Below, one piece after another: positions 1 through 9,433 of a stretch of DNA of 64,000 nt. The notes below the pieces were generated by a model, which saw only the letters and a program-made list of their open reading frames with translations, did not search any database and was not told the origin of the DNA. Position 1 is the first letter of the stretch, and every line of letters begins with the position of its first letter. A program made the translations under genes and the position numbers. The stretch is from an uncultured Pelagibacteraceae bacterium (GTDB lineage: Bacteria; Pseudomonadota; Alphaproteobacteria; Pelagibacterales; Pelagibacteraceae): positions 17,455 through 81,454 of the forward strand of contig CACBQD010000003.1 in the NCBI GenBank assembly GCA_902541285.1, given 5' to 3'.

Positions 1-530
1 TCGATGTATTATATAACATTTTAGTAGAGTTTAAAAATAATCTTAATTTTAAACTAAAGTTAGTTAATACTAACAAAATTCAAGAAATACAAATTAACAG
101 AAACTGTTTAATTATTTCTGGAGAAAAAAACTCAAAATTGACTAATCAAATCAGAATAAAAGAGTATCCAATAGATATAATAAAATTAGTAGAGATAATT
201 AATATTAATTTTTTAAAGCACAAATTTAATCAGCAGAGTAACATTAAAATAGGAAAATATATTATAAATTTAAACTCTAGAATGATGAGTAAAAATTCTG
301 ATAAATTATCACTTACTGAAAAAGAGGCTAAGATTATTTTTTTTTTAAATAAATCAAAAAATCCAGTACCAATAACTATTTTACAAAAAGAAGTATGGGA
401 TCATAAGTCTAAACTAGAAACACATACAGTTGAAACTCATATATATAGGTTAAGAAAAAAAATTGAAAAAAAATTTAGAGATAGATTGTTTATTAAAAGT
501 TTTAAAGATGGTTACAAATTAAATGCTTAA
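1..530 (+). CDS. OmpR-type winged-helix response regulator, C-terminal part (5' end outside window)
   Basis: The reading frame is open from the left edge, so the true start lies before the window. The last ~90 residues look like an OmpR/PhoB winged-helix DNA-binding domain: the segment with LSLTEKEAKIIFFL, followed by a recognition-helix region around THTVETHIYRLRKKIE and the wing ending in FKDGYKLNA. The visible upstream part resembles the end of a receiver domain (EYPIDIIKLVEII resembles the final receiver helix), but the usual Lys-Pro pair is not seen, so the receiver may be degenerate. The phosphoacceptor region is outside the window. It would act as a cytoplasmic transcription regulator; its targets are unknown. 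The stop codon overlaps the start of the ArfA-like gene by 8 nt, suggesting co-transcription. Confidence 0.75.
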   Translation, partial: DVLYNILVEFKNNLNFKLKLVNTNKIQEIQINRNCLIISGEKNSKLTNQIRIKEYPIDIIKLVEIININFLKHKFNQQSNIKIGKYIINLNSRMMSKNSDKLSLTEKEAKIIFFLNKSKNPVPITILQKEVWDHKSKLETHTVETHIYRLRKKIEKKFRDRLFIKSFKDGYKLNA

Positions 531-639
531 AAAAAAAAATGTTCATGCTAAGGAGCTTTTCACAAGAAAGTACAAACCTCGAATTGTTAAAGCTAAAAAA
601 GGTAAAGGTAGTTATAGTAGAAAAAATATTAAAGCCTAG
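523..639 (+). CDS. arfA: ArfA-like alternative ribosome-rescue factor (38 aa)
   Basis: This tiny gene starts at ATG 523 inside the end of the upstream regulator and stops at TAG 637-639. The 38-residue product carries the core KKGKGSYSRK preceded by LFTRKYKPRIVKA, which closely resembles the E. coli ArfA core (LFRQRVEKNKKGKGSYMRK). Known role of the family: ArfA binds ribosomes stalled on mRNAs without a stop codon and recruits RF2 to hydrolyse the peptidyl-tRNA, as a backup to tmRNA. The C-terminal tail of enterobacterial ArfA is absent, which resembles its naturally truncated active form. No hairpin that would make the mRNA non-stop is obvious. The 3' end overlaps the oppositely oriented kinase gene by 11 nt. 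The call rests on motif recognition only. Confidence 0.75.
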   Translation: MLKKKNVHAKELFTRKYKPRIVKAKKGKGSYSRKNIKA

Positions 640-1558
640 CACCAATTTGTTGAATAATTTTAGATGACATTTCTCTTCCTTTATTTAAACAATCAATATG
701 ACTAAAATTGTTTAAATATCCGTGTAAAAAACCGGCAGCAAACAAGTCTCCAGCACCTGTGAGGTCTTTTATATTTAAATTTTTTTCTATACCATTTTCA
801 ATAATTTCATTATTAGATATTATCACTGCACCTTTTTCACCACGAGTAATTACTGTGATTTTATTTAAATTTTTTGCAAAATTTATAATTTCTTCAAAAT
901 TTTTTGCTTCAATCAATGACATCATCTCCTGTTCATTTGCAAAAGTGATATCTAGTTTATTTTTTACTAAATCCAAAAAATGCTGTTTATGTCTGTCCAC
1001 ACAGAACTGATCTGAAAGTGACATAGCAACTTTATTTGCACTTTTAATTGCTTTTTCAAATGCTTTTTTAGGTTCTCCTTCATCCCACAAATAGCCTTCC
1101 AAAAATATAATTTCTGATTGCTTAATAAAATCAACATTTACGTCCTTTTCATTAATCTTTCCGGCTGTACCGAGAAAAGTACACATTGTTCTTTCTGAAT
1201 CAGGCGTTACTAAAATTAAACAAGTTCCTGTTGGCAATTCTTCTTTCTTTTTTGAATACAAATATTTAACATTTTCTGATTTCAATCCTTCTTCATATTT
1301 ATTCCCTAATTCGTCATCACTCACTTTTCCGATAAAACCTACATTATTTCCTAGTTGAGATAGTCCTACGATAGAATTAGCAACCGATCCTCCCGAAATA
1401 GTTTTTTCAATTTTTAAATTTGATAACAATGATTGAAATTCCTTATCATCAAAAATAAGCTTCATCGTACCTTTTGTTAGATTATTTTTATTAATAAAGT
1501 TCTCATCAACTTTGCAAATTACATCAACAATTGCATTTCCAATTCCTAAAATTTTCAT
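629..1558 (-). CDS. PfkB-family sugar/nucleoside kinase (adenosine kinase-like)
   Basis: A 309-residue cytoplasmic kinase of the PfkB/ribokinase family. The N-terminal strand MKILGIGNAIVDV and the glycine-rich GGSVANSIVGLSQLG segment (about residues 56-70) are substrate-side motifs. The C-terminal signature DLTGAGDLFAAGFLHG (about residues 265-280) holds the catalytic Asp of the GAGD loop and the anion hole. The overall pattern is closest to the alphaproteobacterial group annotated as adenosine kinase or carbohydrate kinase; the substrate cannot be fixed from sequence. It is the last gene of a leftward run after nth, separated from it by 1 nt, and its 3' end overlaps the ArfA-like gene. Confidence 0.85.
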   Translation of the reverse strand: MKILGIGNAIVDVICKVDENFINKNNLTKGTMKLIFDDKEFQSLLSNLKIEKTISGGSVANSIVGLSQLGNNVGFIGKVSDDELGNKYEEGLKSENVKYLYSKKKEELPTGTCLILVTPDSERTMCTFLGTAGKINEKDVNVDFIKQSEIIFLEGYLWDEGEPKKAFEKAIKSANKVAMSLSDQFCVDRHKQHFLDLVKNKLDITFANEQEMMSLIEAKNFEEIINFAKNLNKITVITRGEKGAVIISNNEIIENGIEKNLNIKDLTGAGDLFAAGFLHGYLNNFSHIDCLNKGREMSSKIIQQIGARL

Positions 1559-1559
1559 C

Positions 1560-2213
1560 CTATGCTTTTTTCGTTTTAATTGGTTTTTTTCTTTTAGGAT
1601 AACAAGTGGTACAAATTTTACAAGAAATACCGTAACATTCTCTTGCTTTACAATATTCCCTCCCGTAATAAATTATTTGAAGATGGAGCTTATTCCAATA
1701 TTTTTTTGGGAATAAACGTTTTAAATCTTCTTCTGTTTGAACAACATTTTTTCCATTAGTTAAACCCCATCGTTGAGCTAGTCTATGTATGTGAGTATCT
1801 ATTGGAAATGCAGGGTAGCCAAAACCTTGAGACATTACCACACTTGCAGTTTTGTGCCCAACTCCAGGCAATTCCTCTAATTCCTCGAAAGTCCTAGGAA
1901 CTTTTCCATTATATTTTTCCACTAAAGTCTTTGAAAGATTATAAACACTTTTAGCTTTAATTCTAAAAATACCTATACTTCTTATCAGTGTTTCTATTTT
2001 TTTTCTCCCAAGCTTTACAAAATGCTCAGGTTTATTATATTTTGGGTAAATATTTCTTGTAACATTGTTAACATTTACGTCAGTGCATTGAGCTGAAAGC
2101 AGTACTGATATTAAAAGTGTAAATATGTTTTTATGCTTTAATGGTATAGGTGTCGTTGGATAAGTTTTATTAAGAATCTTTAAAACTATTTTGGCTCTTT
2201 GAACTTCATTCAT
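1560..2213 (-). CDS. nth: Endonuclease III (DNA glycosylase/AP lyase)
   Basis: Base-excision repair enzyme that removes oxidised pyrimidines and nicks AP sites. The helix-hairpin-helix LPGVGHKTASVV contains the catalytic Lys, and FPIDTHIHRLAQRWG contains the catalytic Asp. At 217 residues it has family length. The C-terminal iron-sulfur loop is unusual: the cysteines read C-x4-C-x4-C-x2-C-x2-C, whereas the E. coli enzyme has C-x6-C-x2-C-x5-C. Aligned by ends, three cysteines coincide and the second is displaced by two residues. The ATG start shares one nucleotide with the stop of dapB (TAATG), so the two are probably translationally coupled. A Lys-rich tail follows the cluster. Confidence 0.93.
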   Translation of the reverse strand: MNEVQRAKIVLKILNKTYPTTPIPLKHKNIFTLLISVLLSAQCTDVNVNNVTRNIYPKYNKPEHFVKLGRKKIETLIRSIGIFRIKAKSVYNLSKTLVEKYNGKVPRTFEELEELPGVGHKTASVVMSQGFGYPAFPIDTHIHRLAQRWGLTNGKNVVQTEEDLKRLFPKKYWNKLHLQIIYYGREYCKARECYGISCKICTTCYPKRKKPIKTKKA

Positions 2214-2989
2214 TATTTGAAATTCAGAAGATTTCTCATTGAATAAAGGCCTGGTTTTTTATTTATTAGCCATTTAGCAGCAGTTATTGCTCCTTCTGAA
2301 TATAAAGCTCTATCGAAAGCCTCATGGTTAAGTTTTATAATTTCTTTTCCACTTGAAAAAGTAACTTCGTGTTCGCCTATAATCTCACCTTTCCTAATTG
2401 AATTGAAATTAATTTTTTTTCCGTAAGGAAATTTTTTCTTATTTAAGTATTTTTTCCCAATCATTTTATAAAAGTCTTTATTTTTTCCAACAGCAATTCC
2501 TCTTCCAAGCATTAAAGCTGTTCCAGAAGGATGATCTTTCTTGTGTTTGTGATGAACTTCAAAAACTTTACTTAAATAATTACTTCCCAGTGATGCAGAT
2601 GTAATTTCTGTAAGATACATTAGTAAATTAATTCCAAGGCTCATATTACCTGCTTTTAGAATTGGAATTCTTTTTGAGAACTTCTTTATTAAATTTTCCT
2701 CTTTTTTTGTAAAACCTGTTGTGCCTATAACTACTTTTTTTTTTAATTTACTAGCGATTTTAAGAACTTCAAATGTACATTTTGGGATAGTAAAATCGAT
2801 TATTACATTTGCTTTACTTAAAGTTTTTTCGGTATTTAACCCAAGAGCAATGCCACCGATTTTCTTTTTAATTAATCTATTTTCGGTAAGAGCAACTAAT
2901 TTTGTAGATCGATCTTTTTTAGCAGATTTAATGAGTTGTTGGCCCATTCTTCCCATGCATCCTGTTATAGCTAAATTAATTTTACTCAT
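2213..2989 (-). CDS. dapB: 4-hydroxy-tetrahydrodipicolinate reductase
   Basis: Catalyses NAD(P)H-dependent reduction in the diaminopimelate/lysine pathway, in the cytoplasm. The N-terminal dinucleotide-binding loop reads GCMGRMGQQL (residues 10-19). The family signature EVHHKHKKDHPSGTAL (about residues 144-159) contains the catalytic His and Lys and the substrate-binding SGT. The 258-residue length is typical. It lies 27 nt downstream of dnaJ and directly upstream of nth, so it is likely read from the grpE-dnaK-dnaJ side. lysA, for the last step of the same pathway, is in this window at 47.7 kb. Confidence 0.96.
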   Translation of the reverse strand: MSKINLAITGCMGRMGQQLIKSAKKDRSTKLVALTENRLIKKKIGGIALGLNTEKTLSKANVIIDFTIPKCTFEVLKIASKLKKKVVIGTTGFTKKEENLIKKFSKRIPILKAGNMSLGINLLMYLTEITSASLGSNYLSKVFEVHHKHKKDHPSGTALMLGRGIAVGKNKDFYKMIGKKYLNKKKFPYGKKINFNSIRKGEIIGEHEVTFSSGKEIIKLNHEAFDRALYSEGAITAAKWLINKKPGLYSMRNLLNFK

Positions 2990-3016
2990 CGTAATTATCT
3001 AGATTAGCACTATTGG

Positions 3017-4141
3017 CTAGTTTTTCCAAAAACTTTTGGCTTTTTGAAAGAATTTTTTAATACTTGGGTTAGATTTTTCATTTTCAATTTCTCTAAATTT
3101 TTCAAGCAACTCTTTCTGTTCTTTATTTAGAGATATTGGTACTTCGGTATTGACTTGTACATAAAGATCTCCAAAATCGTTTCCTCGCATATAAGGCATA
3201 CCTTTGCCTCTTAATCTAAATTGTTTACCGCTTTGAGTTCCTGCTGGAATTTTTATTTTAGCTTTACCACCATCAATTGTTGGAATTTCAATTGAGGTTC
3301 CAAGAGCAGCATCAGCAATAGAGACTGGACATTCAAAAAATAAGTTTTCATCGGACCTTTTAAATAAGTCATGCGAGTTAACATTAATGAATAAATACAG
3401 ATCACCACTACTACCACCTCTTGATCCAGCTTCACCTTTACCTGAAAGTCTAATTCTAGTTCCATCATCTACACCTTTTGGAATAGTAACTGATAATCTT
3501 TTTGAAGCTTGTTTTTTACCTTGTCCATTACAACTAGAGCAAGGATGAGTAATTTCCTCTCCTGCACCAGCGCATTGAGGACATGTCTGTTGCACTGTAA
3601 AAAAACCTTGACTTGATCTTACTTGACCATGACCTCCACACATTGAACATGCTCCAGCTTGATGACCTGGTTTTGAACCTGACCCACTACAAGTATCACA
3701 TTTTTCTGATGTAGAGAATTTTATATCTTGTTTCTTTCCAGAAAATGCCTCTTCTAAGGATATAGATAAGTCATATCTCAGATCAGACCCTCTATTATTT
3801 GATCTTCTTGATCTACGGCCTCCACCAAAACCCTCTCCAAAAAAGTCTTCAAAAATATCAGAGAAATGATTTGAAAAATCGAAATTTCCAAATCCACCTC
3901 TTCCACCTCCTCCATTTTCAAAAGCTGCATGACCAAAATTATCGTAATTTTGTTTTCTCTCTGTATTGGAAAGTACATGATAAGCTTCAGATGCTTCCTT
4001 AAATTTTTCCTCGGCAGCTTTATCGTTTTTATTTTTATCTGGGTGATATTTTACAGCGAGTTTTCTGTAAGCTGATTTAATCTGATCTGCTGAAGCGCTT
4101 TTGTTTACACCTAAAACTTCGTAATAATCTCTTTTTGCCAT
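3017..4141 (-). CDS. dnaJ: Chaperone DnaJ (Hsp40)
   Basis: Co-chaperone that delivers unfolded clients to DnaK and stimulates its ATPase. The J domain spans residues 1-~70 with the HPD triad in [11 protein letters not shown] Gly/Phe-rich stretch follows (about 75-110). Four zinc-binding repeats [24 protein letters not shown] and CSSCNGQG lie around residues 145-210. The C-terminal substrate-binding domains complete a full-length 374-residue type I DnaJ. It is encoded 28 nt downstream of dnaK in the order grpE-dnaK-dnaJ. Confidence 0.98.
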   Translation of the reverse strand: MAKRDYYEVLGVNKSASADQIKSAYRKLAVKYHPDKNKNDKAAEEKFKEASEAYHVLSNTERKQNYDNFGHAAFENGGGGRGGFGNFDFSNHFSDIFEDFFGEGFGGGRRSRRSNNRGSDLRYDLSISLEEAFSGKKQDIKFSTSEKCDTCSGSGSKPGHQAGACSMCGGHGQVRSSQGFFTVQQTCPQCAGAGEEITHPCSSCNGQGKKQASKRLSVTIPKGVDDGTRIRLSGKGEAGSRGGSSGDLYLFINVNSHDLFKRSDENLFFECPVSIADAALGTSIEIPTIDGGKAKIKIPAGTQSGKQFRLRGKGMPYMRGNDFGDLYVQVNTEVPISLNKEQKELLEKFREIENEKSNPSIKKFFQKAKSFWKN

Positions 4142-4169
4142 AACGTGTTATAGACAAACAGTTGTTTTA

Positions 4170-6092
4170 TTAGGCGCTTTTTTCTTTATTCTCGTCTTTT
4201 ACTTCTTCAAAATCTGCATCAACAACATTATCGTCTTTTGTATCTTCTTTCTTTGCGTCTTTTGGAGCATCTTCAGGCTTTGCACCTTGTTGTGATTTAT
4301 AGATTGCTTCACCTAATTTCATAGATGCCTGAACTAAATCTTGTGTTTTCTTCTTAATTTCTTCAACATCAGTACCTTTAAGCGCATTCCTTAAGTTTGC
4401 TGATCCATCTTCAATAGCCTTTTTATCTGCGTCAGAAACTTTACTTCCGTGTTCTTTTAAATTCTTTTCAGTTGAGTGAATTAGTGTATCTGCTTGATTT
4501 CTTGCATCAACAGCTTCTCTTTTCTTTTTATCTTCTTCTTTATTAGATTCTGCATCTTTAACCATTTGGTTAATTTCTTCATCACTTAATCCTCCAGATG
4601 CTTGGATTTGAATTTTTTGCTCTTTACCTGTTCCTTTGTCTTTAGCTGAGACATTTACAATACCATTTGCATCTATATCAAATGTCACCTCGATTTGTGG
4701 AACTCCTCTGGGAGCAGGTGCTATTCCAACTAACTCAAAGTTTCCTAATACTTTATTATCAGAAGCCATCTCTCTTTCACCCTGAAGAACTCTGATTGAC
4801 ACTGCTGGTTGATTATCCTCAGCAGTAGAAAATACTTGGCTTTTTTTGGTTGGTATTGTTGTATTTTTATCTATTAACTTTGTAGATACACCACCTAATG
4901 TTTCAATCCCCAAAGATAAAGGGGTTACATCTAAGAGTAATACATCTTTTACATCACCTTGTAATACTCCTGCTTGAATCGCTGCGCCCATAGCAACAAC
5001 TTCATCTGGGTTGACAGATTTATTAGGATCTTTACCAAAGAAATTTTTAACTTCTTCGATAACTTTTGGCATTCTAGTCATACCACCAACAAGTACAATT
5101 TCATCCACCTCACTTGCTGATAATCCAGCATCTTTTAGTGCTGTTTTACATGGCGGTATTGTTCTTGAAATCAGATCTTCGACTAGTGCCTCTAATTTAG
5201 CTCTAGTCATTTTTAAGTTAATATGTTTTGGTCCAGTTTTATCAGCTGTAATAAATGGCAAATTTATCTCTGTTTGGGTTGCTGATGAAAGTTCTATTTT
5301 TGCTTTTTCTGCAGATTCCTTTAATCTTTGTAAAGCTAATTTATCCGACTTTAAATCGATACCATTTTCTTTTTTAAATTCTGAAAGTAAATAATCTACA
5401 ATAGCATTATCGAAATCTTCTCCACCTAAAAATGTATCACCATTAGTTGACTTAACTTCAAATACACCATCACCTAATTCGAGAATTGAAACATCGAATG
5501 TTCCCCCACCTAAATCATAGACTGCTATTTTCTTATTTGCTTTTTTGTCTAAACCATATGCAAGGGATGCTGCTGTAGGTTCATTTATAATTCTCAAAAC
5601 TTCGAGGCCAGCTATTTTTCCCGCATCTTTGGTTGCTTGTCTCTGAGCATCATTAAAATAAGCTGGAACAGTAATGACAGCTTGTTTTACTTCTGAACCT
5701 AAATATTTTTCTGCTGTCTCTTTCATTTTTTGAAGTGTAAAAGCTGAGATTTGTGATGGAGAATATTTTTGGCCTTTTGCTTCAATCCATGCGTCACCCT
5801 TATCAGAATTAACTATTTTAAAAGGTGCAGTCTCTACATCTTTTTTAACTGTTGGATCATCAAAATTTCTTCCAATTAATCTTTTAACTGCAAATATTGT
5901 ATTTTCAGGATTTGTAACTGCCTGTCTTTTAGCTGGTTGACCAATTAATTTTTCACCTTCGTCTGTAAATGCAACAACAGAAGGTGTCGTTCTTGCTCCT
6001 TCAGCATTTTCTAATACCTTTGCTTGTGTCCCTTCCATAACGGCCACGCAAGAATTTGTTGTCCCTAAATCTATTCCTATAACTTTGCTCAT
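4170..6092 (-). CDS. dnaK: Chaperone DnaK (Hsp70)
   Basis: ATP-dependent chaperone of the cytoplasm. The start [21 protein letters not shown] is the Hsp70 phosphate-1 loop, and [14 protein letters not shown] is the phosphate-2 loop near residue 195. The [11 protein letters not shown] adenosine motif, the [14 protein letters not shown] linker region and a substrate-binding domain follow. The acidic C-terminal tail ends [16 protein letters not shown], carrying a recognisable EEV-type variant inside. At 640 residues it is full length. It lies between grpE (61 nt upstream) and dnaJ. No CIRCE element or clear sigma-32 promoter could be recognised in the flanking gaps. Confidence 0.99.
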   Translation of the reverse strand: MSKVIGIDLGTTNSCVAVMEGTQAKVLENAEGARTTPSVVAFTDEGEKLIGQPAKRQAVTNPENTIFAVKRLIGRNFDDPTVKKDVETAPFKIVNSDKGDAWIEAKGQKYSPSQISAFTLQKMKETAEKYLGSEVKQAVITVPAYFNDAQRQATKDAGKIAGLEVLRIINEPTAASLAYGLDKKANKKIAVYDLGGGTFDVSILELGDGVFEVKSTNGDTFLGGEDFDNAIVDYLLSEFKKENGIDLKSDKLALQRLKESAEKAKIELSSATQTEINLPFITADKTGPKHINLKMTRAKLEALVEDLISRTIPPCKTALKDAGLSASEVDEIVLVGGMTRMPKVIEEVKNFFGKDPNKSVNPDEVVAMGAAIQAGVLQGDVKDVLLLDVTPLSLGIETLGGVSTKLIDKNTTIPTKKSQVFSTAEDNQPAVSIRVLQGEREMASDNKVLGNFELVGIAPAPRGVPQIEVTFDIDANGIVNVSAKDKGTGKEQKIQIQASGGLSDEEINQMVKDAESNKEEDKKKREAVDARNQADTLIHSTEKNLKEHGSKVSDADKKAIEDGSANLRNALKGTDVEEIKKKTQDLVQASMKLGEAIYKSQQGAKPEDAPKDAKKEDTKDDNVVDADFEEVKDENKEKSA

Positions 6093-6153
6093 AATTTATC
6101 CTAATTGATTCTCATATAAGTGCTAATTTTACAACTACAACCATAATAAATAA

Positions 6154-6792
6154 TTAATTTTTTGCCTCTTTTTCCACAATTTTCTTGTCTTTTTCGTTAT
6201 TCTGTTTCTCTTCAACTTTTTTTTTAGATACAGCTACTAATGAAGGCCTTAGCAATCTATCCTTCATCATAAAACCTTTTTGAATTTCTTGAACAATTGT
6301 CCCTTGATCTTTAGTATCATCCTCAATTTCCATCATGGCCTGATGTAAATTCGGATCCAGTTTTTCATTAATTGCCTTAATTGGCTCAATATTGTTTTTT
6401 TTGAAAATAGACATCATATCTTTATTAATAATATCGATATGTTCTATCAATTTTTTTAATGTTTCTTTATCTTTTATAGTTTCATCACTTTCCAATGTTT
6501 GTTTAGATCTCTCTAAATTATCTAGAAGATTAAGAGTTTCTCTCGCAAATGAAAATCCTCCGTATTCAAAAGCTTCATCTTTTTCTTTTTCAAATCTTCT
6601 CCTCTGATTTTCCATCTCAGCAAATGTTCTAGCAACTTTATCTTTAAGATTTGCAATTTCATCTTCTGGTGAAACTTGTTCCTCTTCCTCTTTCTTTCCA
6701 GATACTTCTGGAGGCTGCTTATGTGTACTTGGCTCAGAATTTTCATCTTTTAAATATTTATCTTTTTTATTTTGTGTTTCTTCTTTTTCCAT
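6154..6792 (-). CDS. grpE: Nucleotide exchange factor GrpE
   Basis: Releases ADP from DnaK. The 212-residue protein has an acidic, charged N-terminal tail, a long coiled-coil helix (DKVARTFAEMENQRRRFEKE, about residues 50-70) and the C-terminal beta domain with NLHQAMMEIEDD and IVQEIQKGFMMKDRLLRPSLVAV, the family signature region. The tail after ~195 is Lys/Glu-rich. It heads the grpE-dnaK-dnaJ block and diverges from rdgB with only 36 bp between the two start codons, so its promoter must lie in that gap or inside rdgB. Confidence 0.96.
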   Translation of the reverse strand: MEKEETQNKKDKYLKDENSEPSTHKQPPEVSGKKEEEEQVSPEDEIANLKDKVARTFAEMENQRRRFEKEKDEAFEYGGFSFARETLNLLDNLERSKQTLESDETIKDKETLKKLIEHIDIINKDMMSIFKKNNIEPIKAINEKLDPNLHQAMMEIEDDTKDQGTIVQEIQKGFMMKDRLLRPSLVAVSKKKVEEKQNNEKDKKIVEKEAKN

Positions 6793-6828
6793 TAAAGACT
6801 ATATGGTAAGAAATTTATAAAATTCTAG

Positions 6829-7431
6829 ATGTTAAAAAAAAAAAATAAAGAAATAGTAATAGGGTCAAATAATGAAGGAAAAATAAAAGAAATAAAAGAT
6901 TTATTGCCTAAATACTATATTATTACATCGCCAAAAGACTATAATCTTAAAAGCCCTAGAGAAAATGGAGATACTTTTTTAAAAAATTCTTTAATCAAAG
7001 CGAAGTATTTTTCAAAAAAAACAAAAAAAATTTGCATCGCAGATGATTCTGGTCTTGAAATTGATTTACTGAATAATCAACCAGGTATTTATTCAGCAAG
7101 ATGGGGTGGAAAAAAAAGTGATTTTAATTTGGCGATATACAAAGTTTATCAAAAGCTATCTAAGATAGATAAAAACTGGCAGTCAAAAAAAGTTAAAGCA
7201 AGATTTATTTGCGCACTAACTATTTATGGATTAAAAAAAAAACCAATCCAATCTTTAGGTGTTATCAACGGTGTAATCTCTAGAAAGAAAATTGGAAATA
7301 AAGGTTTCGGTTATGATCCAATTTTTATTCCTGCTAATAAAAGATTAACATTCGGTCAAATGAGTCAAAAGTTAAAATTTAAAAATGATCACAGGGCAAA
7401 AGCTTTCAAAAAAATTAAAAGATTTCTCTAA
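6829..7431 (+). CDS. rdgB: Non-canonical purine NTP pyrophosphatase (XTP/dITP diphosphatase)
   Basis: House-cleaning enzyme that hydrolyses dITP, XTP and related nucleotides to monophosphates. The Ham1/RdgB motifs are clear: IGSNNEGKIKEI (residues 11-22) binds the nucleotide, IADDSGLEID (70-79) holds the catalytic acidic residues, and NKGFGYDPIFIP precedes the terminal SQKLKFKNDHRAKAF helix (the His-Arg pair is a family signature). The 200-residue length is normal. The 3' end overlaps the leftward LpoA-like gene by 17 nt, and the start lies 36 bp from grpE. Confidence 0.95.
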   Translation: MLKKKNKEIVIGSNNEGKIKEIKDLLPKYYIITSPKDYNLKSPRENGDTFLKNSLIKAKYFSKKTKKICIADDSGLEIDLLNNQPGIYSARWGGKKSDFNLAIYKVYQKLSKIDKNWQSKKVKARFICALTIYGLKKKPIQSLGVINGVISRKKIGNKGFGYDPIFIPANKRLTFGQMSQKLKFKNDHRAKAFKKIKRFL

Positions 7432-8566
7432 AATTTTTATCCTTTATCTCATAAAAATTTAATTGATGAGTAATTGTTTTTTTATTTATTTCAAAGATGC
7501 CTATCTTCCCTTTAAATTTATTTTTCTTAATAAATAAATTTTCATTAATCTTTAAATCATTGTTAATTAACAAATAATATACCAACCCTATTAGATCATA
7601 ACTCAAAAAAGAAATTTGATTTGGTATATTTTTGAAGTTTTGCATGTATTCTCTTTGAAATAGCTCAAAATTATCTTTATTTATTGATGGAAAATAAATT
7701 GGATGCAATGAAGTTTCTTTTAAAAGGCTCTCATCAAACCATTGATTTAATGTAATATATTTTATTCTTTCTGAAGATACATCAGTATATAACAATGATG
7801 TGGCAACACTCTTTAGACTCTCACTAAAATCAGCAATTATTACTGAATCAAAATTAATAAAACCCAAAGTATCTTTTTTTTTTAATTCATCTATTTTTTT
7901 CTTTTTATTGAAAGTATTTGAATTTTCTATTCTTTTAATTTCGTTTTCTAAATTTTGTTTTCTTTGTTGGTATCTAGTTAAATCTTCTATTTGCTTTGTT
8001 AACAATGTTGGGTCTTTGCTATAAATAAATTTTTCTTTTAATATTAAATTAGATTTCTCAATAGCTTCTTCAATCTCTTTTTTGTACTCTGTTTCAGGTA
8101 TCAAAAATATTGTATTTTTTAAATTATTTTCACTTAAATATTTTCTAATTGTATTTATTTGTGATATTGCATTTACTCCAGCGGAAATTACATTTTTTGG
8201 ATTATTTCTAATTTTGTTTGTAAAAGATAAGAATGTTACTTCATTTAATTCATCTAAATATTTATTGCTCTCATTGAACACTGGTCCGATAATTATCTTT
8301 ATACCATTATTGTAAAGTTCATTTGAAACTTTAAGTGTGTCTATTGGATTTGCTTTTGTATCTTTTGGCACTATTGTAATTTTTTCATCATTTATTTTAT
8401 CTAATGCCATTCTTGTCGACTTAAGAATTGATTTACCGATATATGAATATTCACCAGACAAAGGCACTATTAAACCAATTTTAATATTCTCATCTGAAAT
8501 TGCTTTAAGATTAGTTAAAACGATTATAAGAAAAACCTTTAAAAATATGATATAAAATTTTCTCAT
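7415..8566 (-). CDS. Penicillin-binding-protein activator (LpoA-like periplasmic-binding fold)
   Basis: A 383-residue exported protein. An N-terminal signal segment (FYIIFLKVFLIIVLTNLKAIS) is followed by KIGLIVPLSGEYSYIGKSIL, the start of a type I periplasmic-binding (leucine-binding-like) fold, and by IKIIIGPVFNESN. No lipobox cysteine is visible. Position next to rsmI with opposite orientation is the usual alphaproteobacterial setting of the proteins annotated as penicillin-binding protein activator (LpoA family), which stimulate peptidoglycan synthases. An amino-acid binding receptor is the alternative, but no transporter genes are adjacent. It contains a lysine/glutamate-rich, probably helical insert around residues 195-230. 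Confidence 0.75.
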   Translation of the reverse strand: MRKFYIIFLKVFLIIVLTNLKAISDENIKIGLIVPLSGEYSYIGKSILKSTRMALDKINDEKITIVPKDTKANPIDTLKVSNELYNNGIKIIIGPVFNESNKYLDELNEVTFLSFTNKIRNNPKNVISAGVNAISQINTIRKYLSENNLKNTIFLIPETEYKKEIEEAIEKSNLILKEKFIYSKDPTLLTKQIEDLTRYQQRKQNLENEIKRIENSNTFNKKKKIDELKKKDTLGFINFDSVIIADFSESLKSVATSLLYTDVSSERIKYITLNQWFDESLLKETSLHPIYFPSINKDNFELFQREYMQNFKNIPNQISFLSYDLIGLVYYLLINNDLKINENLFIKKNKFKGKIGIFEINKKTITHQLNFYEIKDKNFREIF

Positions 8567-8575
8567 TTTCTTTAA

Positions 8576-9433
8576 ATGTATAATTTTGAAATAAATGATA
8601 TTTTAAAACCTGGGCTATATTGTGTTTCAACACCCATAGGAAATTTAGGTGATATGACTTTTAGGGCCATTTATATTCTAAATAAATCTAATCTTATCTT
8701 GTCAGAAGACACCAGAGTTTCAAGTAAACTATTATCTAAATTTAATATAAAGACGAAATTACTACCTAATCACAAATTTAATGAGAAAAAAAATGTAAAA
8801 AATGTTTTAAATTTGTTAAAGGAAAATAAAATAATTTCTTTGATTTCAGATGCAGGCACCCCAACCATTTCAGATCCAGGTGGAATTTTGATAAACGAAT
8901 GCATCAAGAATAAAATTGATATATTTTCAGTTCCAGGATCCTCTGCTGTTACAGCGGCTGTTTCTATAAGTGGCTTTTCAAACAATTTCCTTTTTTGTGG
9001 ATTTTTGCCAGATAAAAAGTTGCAAATTGATCAACTTTTTCAAACAGTTTCCAATTTAAATTATTCAATTGTTTTTTTTATTTCACCAAAAAAAATAAAA
9101 AAAATAACAGCTCAAATCCAAAAATATTTTAATGATAGGGATATTTTAATAACTAGAGAAATGACAAAATTTCATGAGGAATGTATTAGAGATAAGGTTA
9201 AAAACCTCAATAATATTAACATATCAGAAAAAGGTGAGATTACTGTAGTTATATCAGAAAATTCAAATTTGCAAAATAGGTTACAAGTAATTGAAGAATC
9301 AGTTAAAAAAAAAATAGTTAAACTATTAAAAAAAATGTCGATTAAAGATATTACGTTAAAAATTAGCAAGGAGAATAATATATCAAAAAAAATCATCTAT
9401 GATTTTTGTTTGAATAAAAAAAATGAAACTTAA
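8576..9433 (+). CDS. rsmI: 16S rRNA (cytidine1402-2'-O)-methyltransferase
   Basis: SAM-dependent enzyme that methylates C1402 in the decoding centre of 16S rRNA. The tetrapyrrole-methylase-type fold is shown by LYCVSTPIGNLGDMTFRAIYIL (about residues 14-35), SEDTRVSSKLL, and the SAM-binding ISDAGTPTISDPG followed by VPGSSAVTAAVSISGF. The 285-residue length is typical. The start is 9 bp from the divergent LpoA-like gene. The 3' end overlaps the BON lipoprotein by 11 nt. YraN, usually next in this cluster, is absent. Confidence 0.96.
   Translation: MYNFEINDILKPGLYCVSTPIGNLGDMTFRAIYILNKSNLILSEDTRVSSKLLSKFNIKTKLLPNHKFNEKKNVKNVLNLLKENKIISLISDAGTPTISDPGGILINECIKNKIDIFSVPGSSAVTAAVSISGFSNNFLFCGFLPDKKLQIDQLFQTVSNLNYSIVFFISPKKIKKITAQIQKYFNDRDILITREMTKFHEECIRDKVKNLNNINISEKGEITVVISENSNLQNRLQVIEESVKKKIVKLLKKMSIKDITLKISKENNISKKIIYDFCLNKKNET

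Noticed and set aside
5011..5394. 127-residue frame antisense to dnaK
   Set aside because: It mirrors the highly conserved dnaK gene on the other strand and has no recognisable family features.
6119..6127. AAGTGCTAA resembling half of a CIRCE heat-shock element near grpE-dnaK
   Set aside because: The matching TTAGCACTC half at the required spacing is absent, so this is likely chance.
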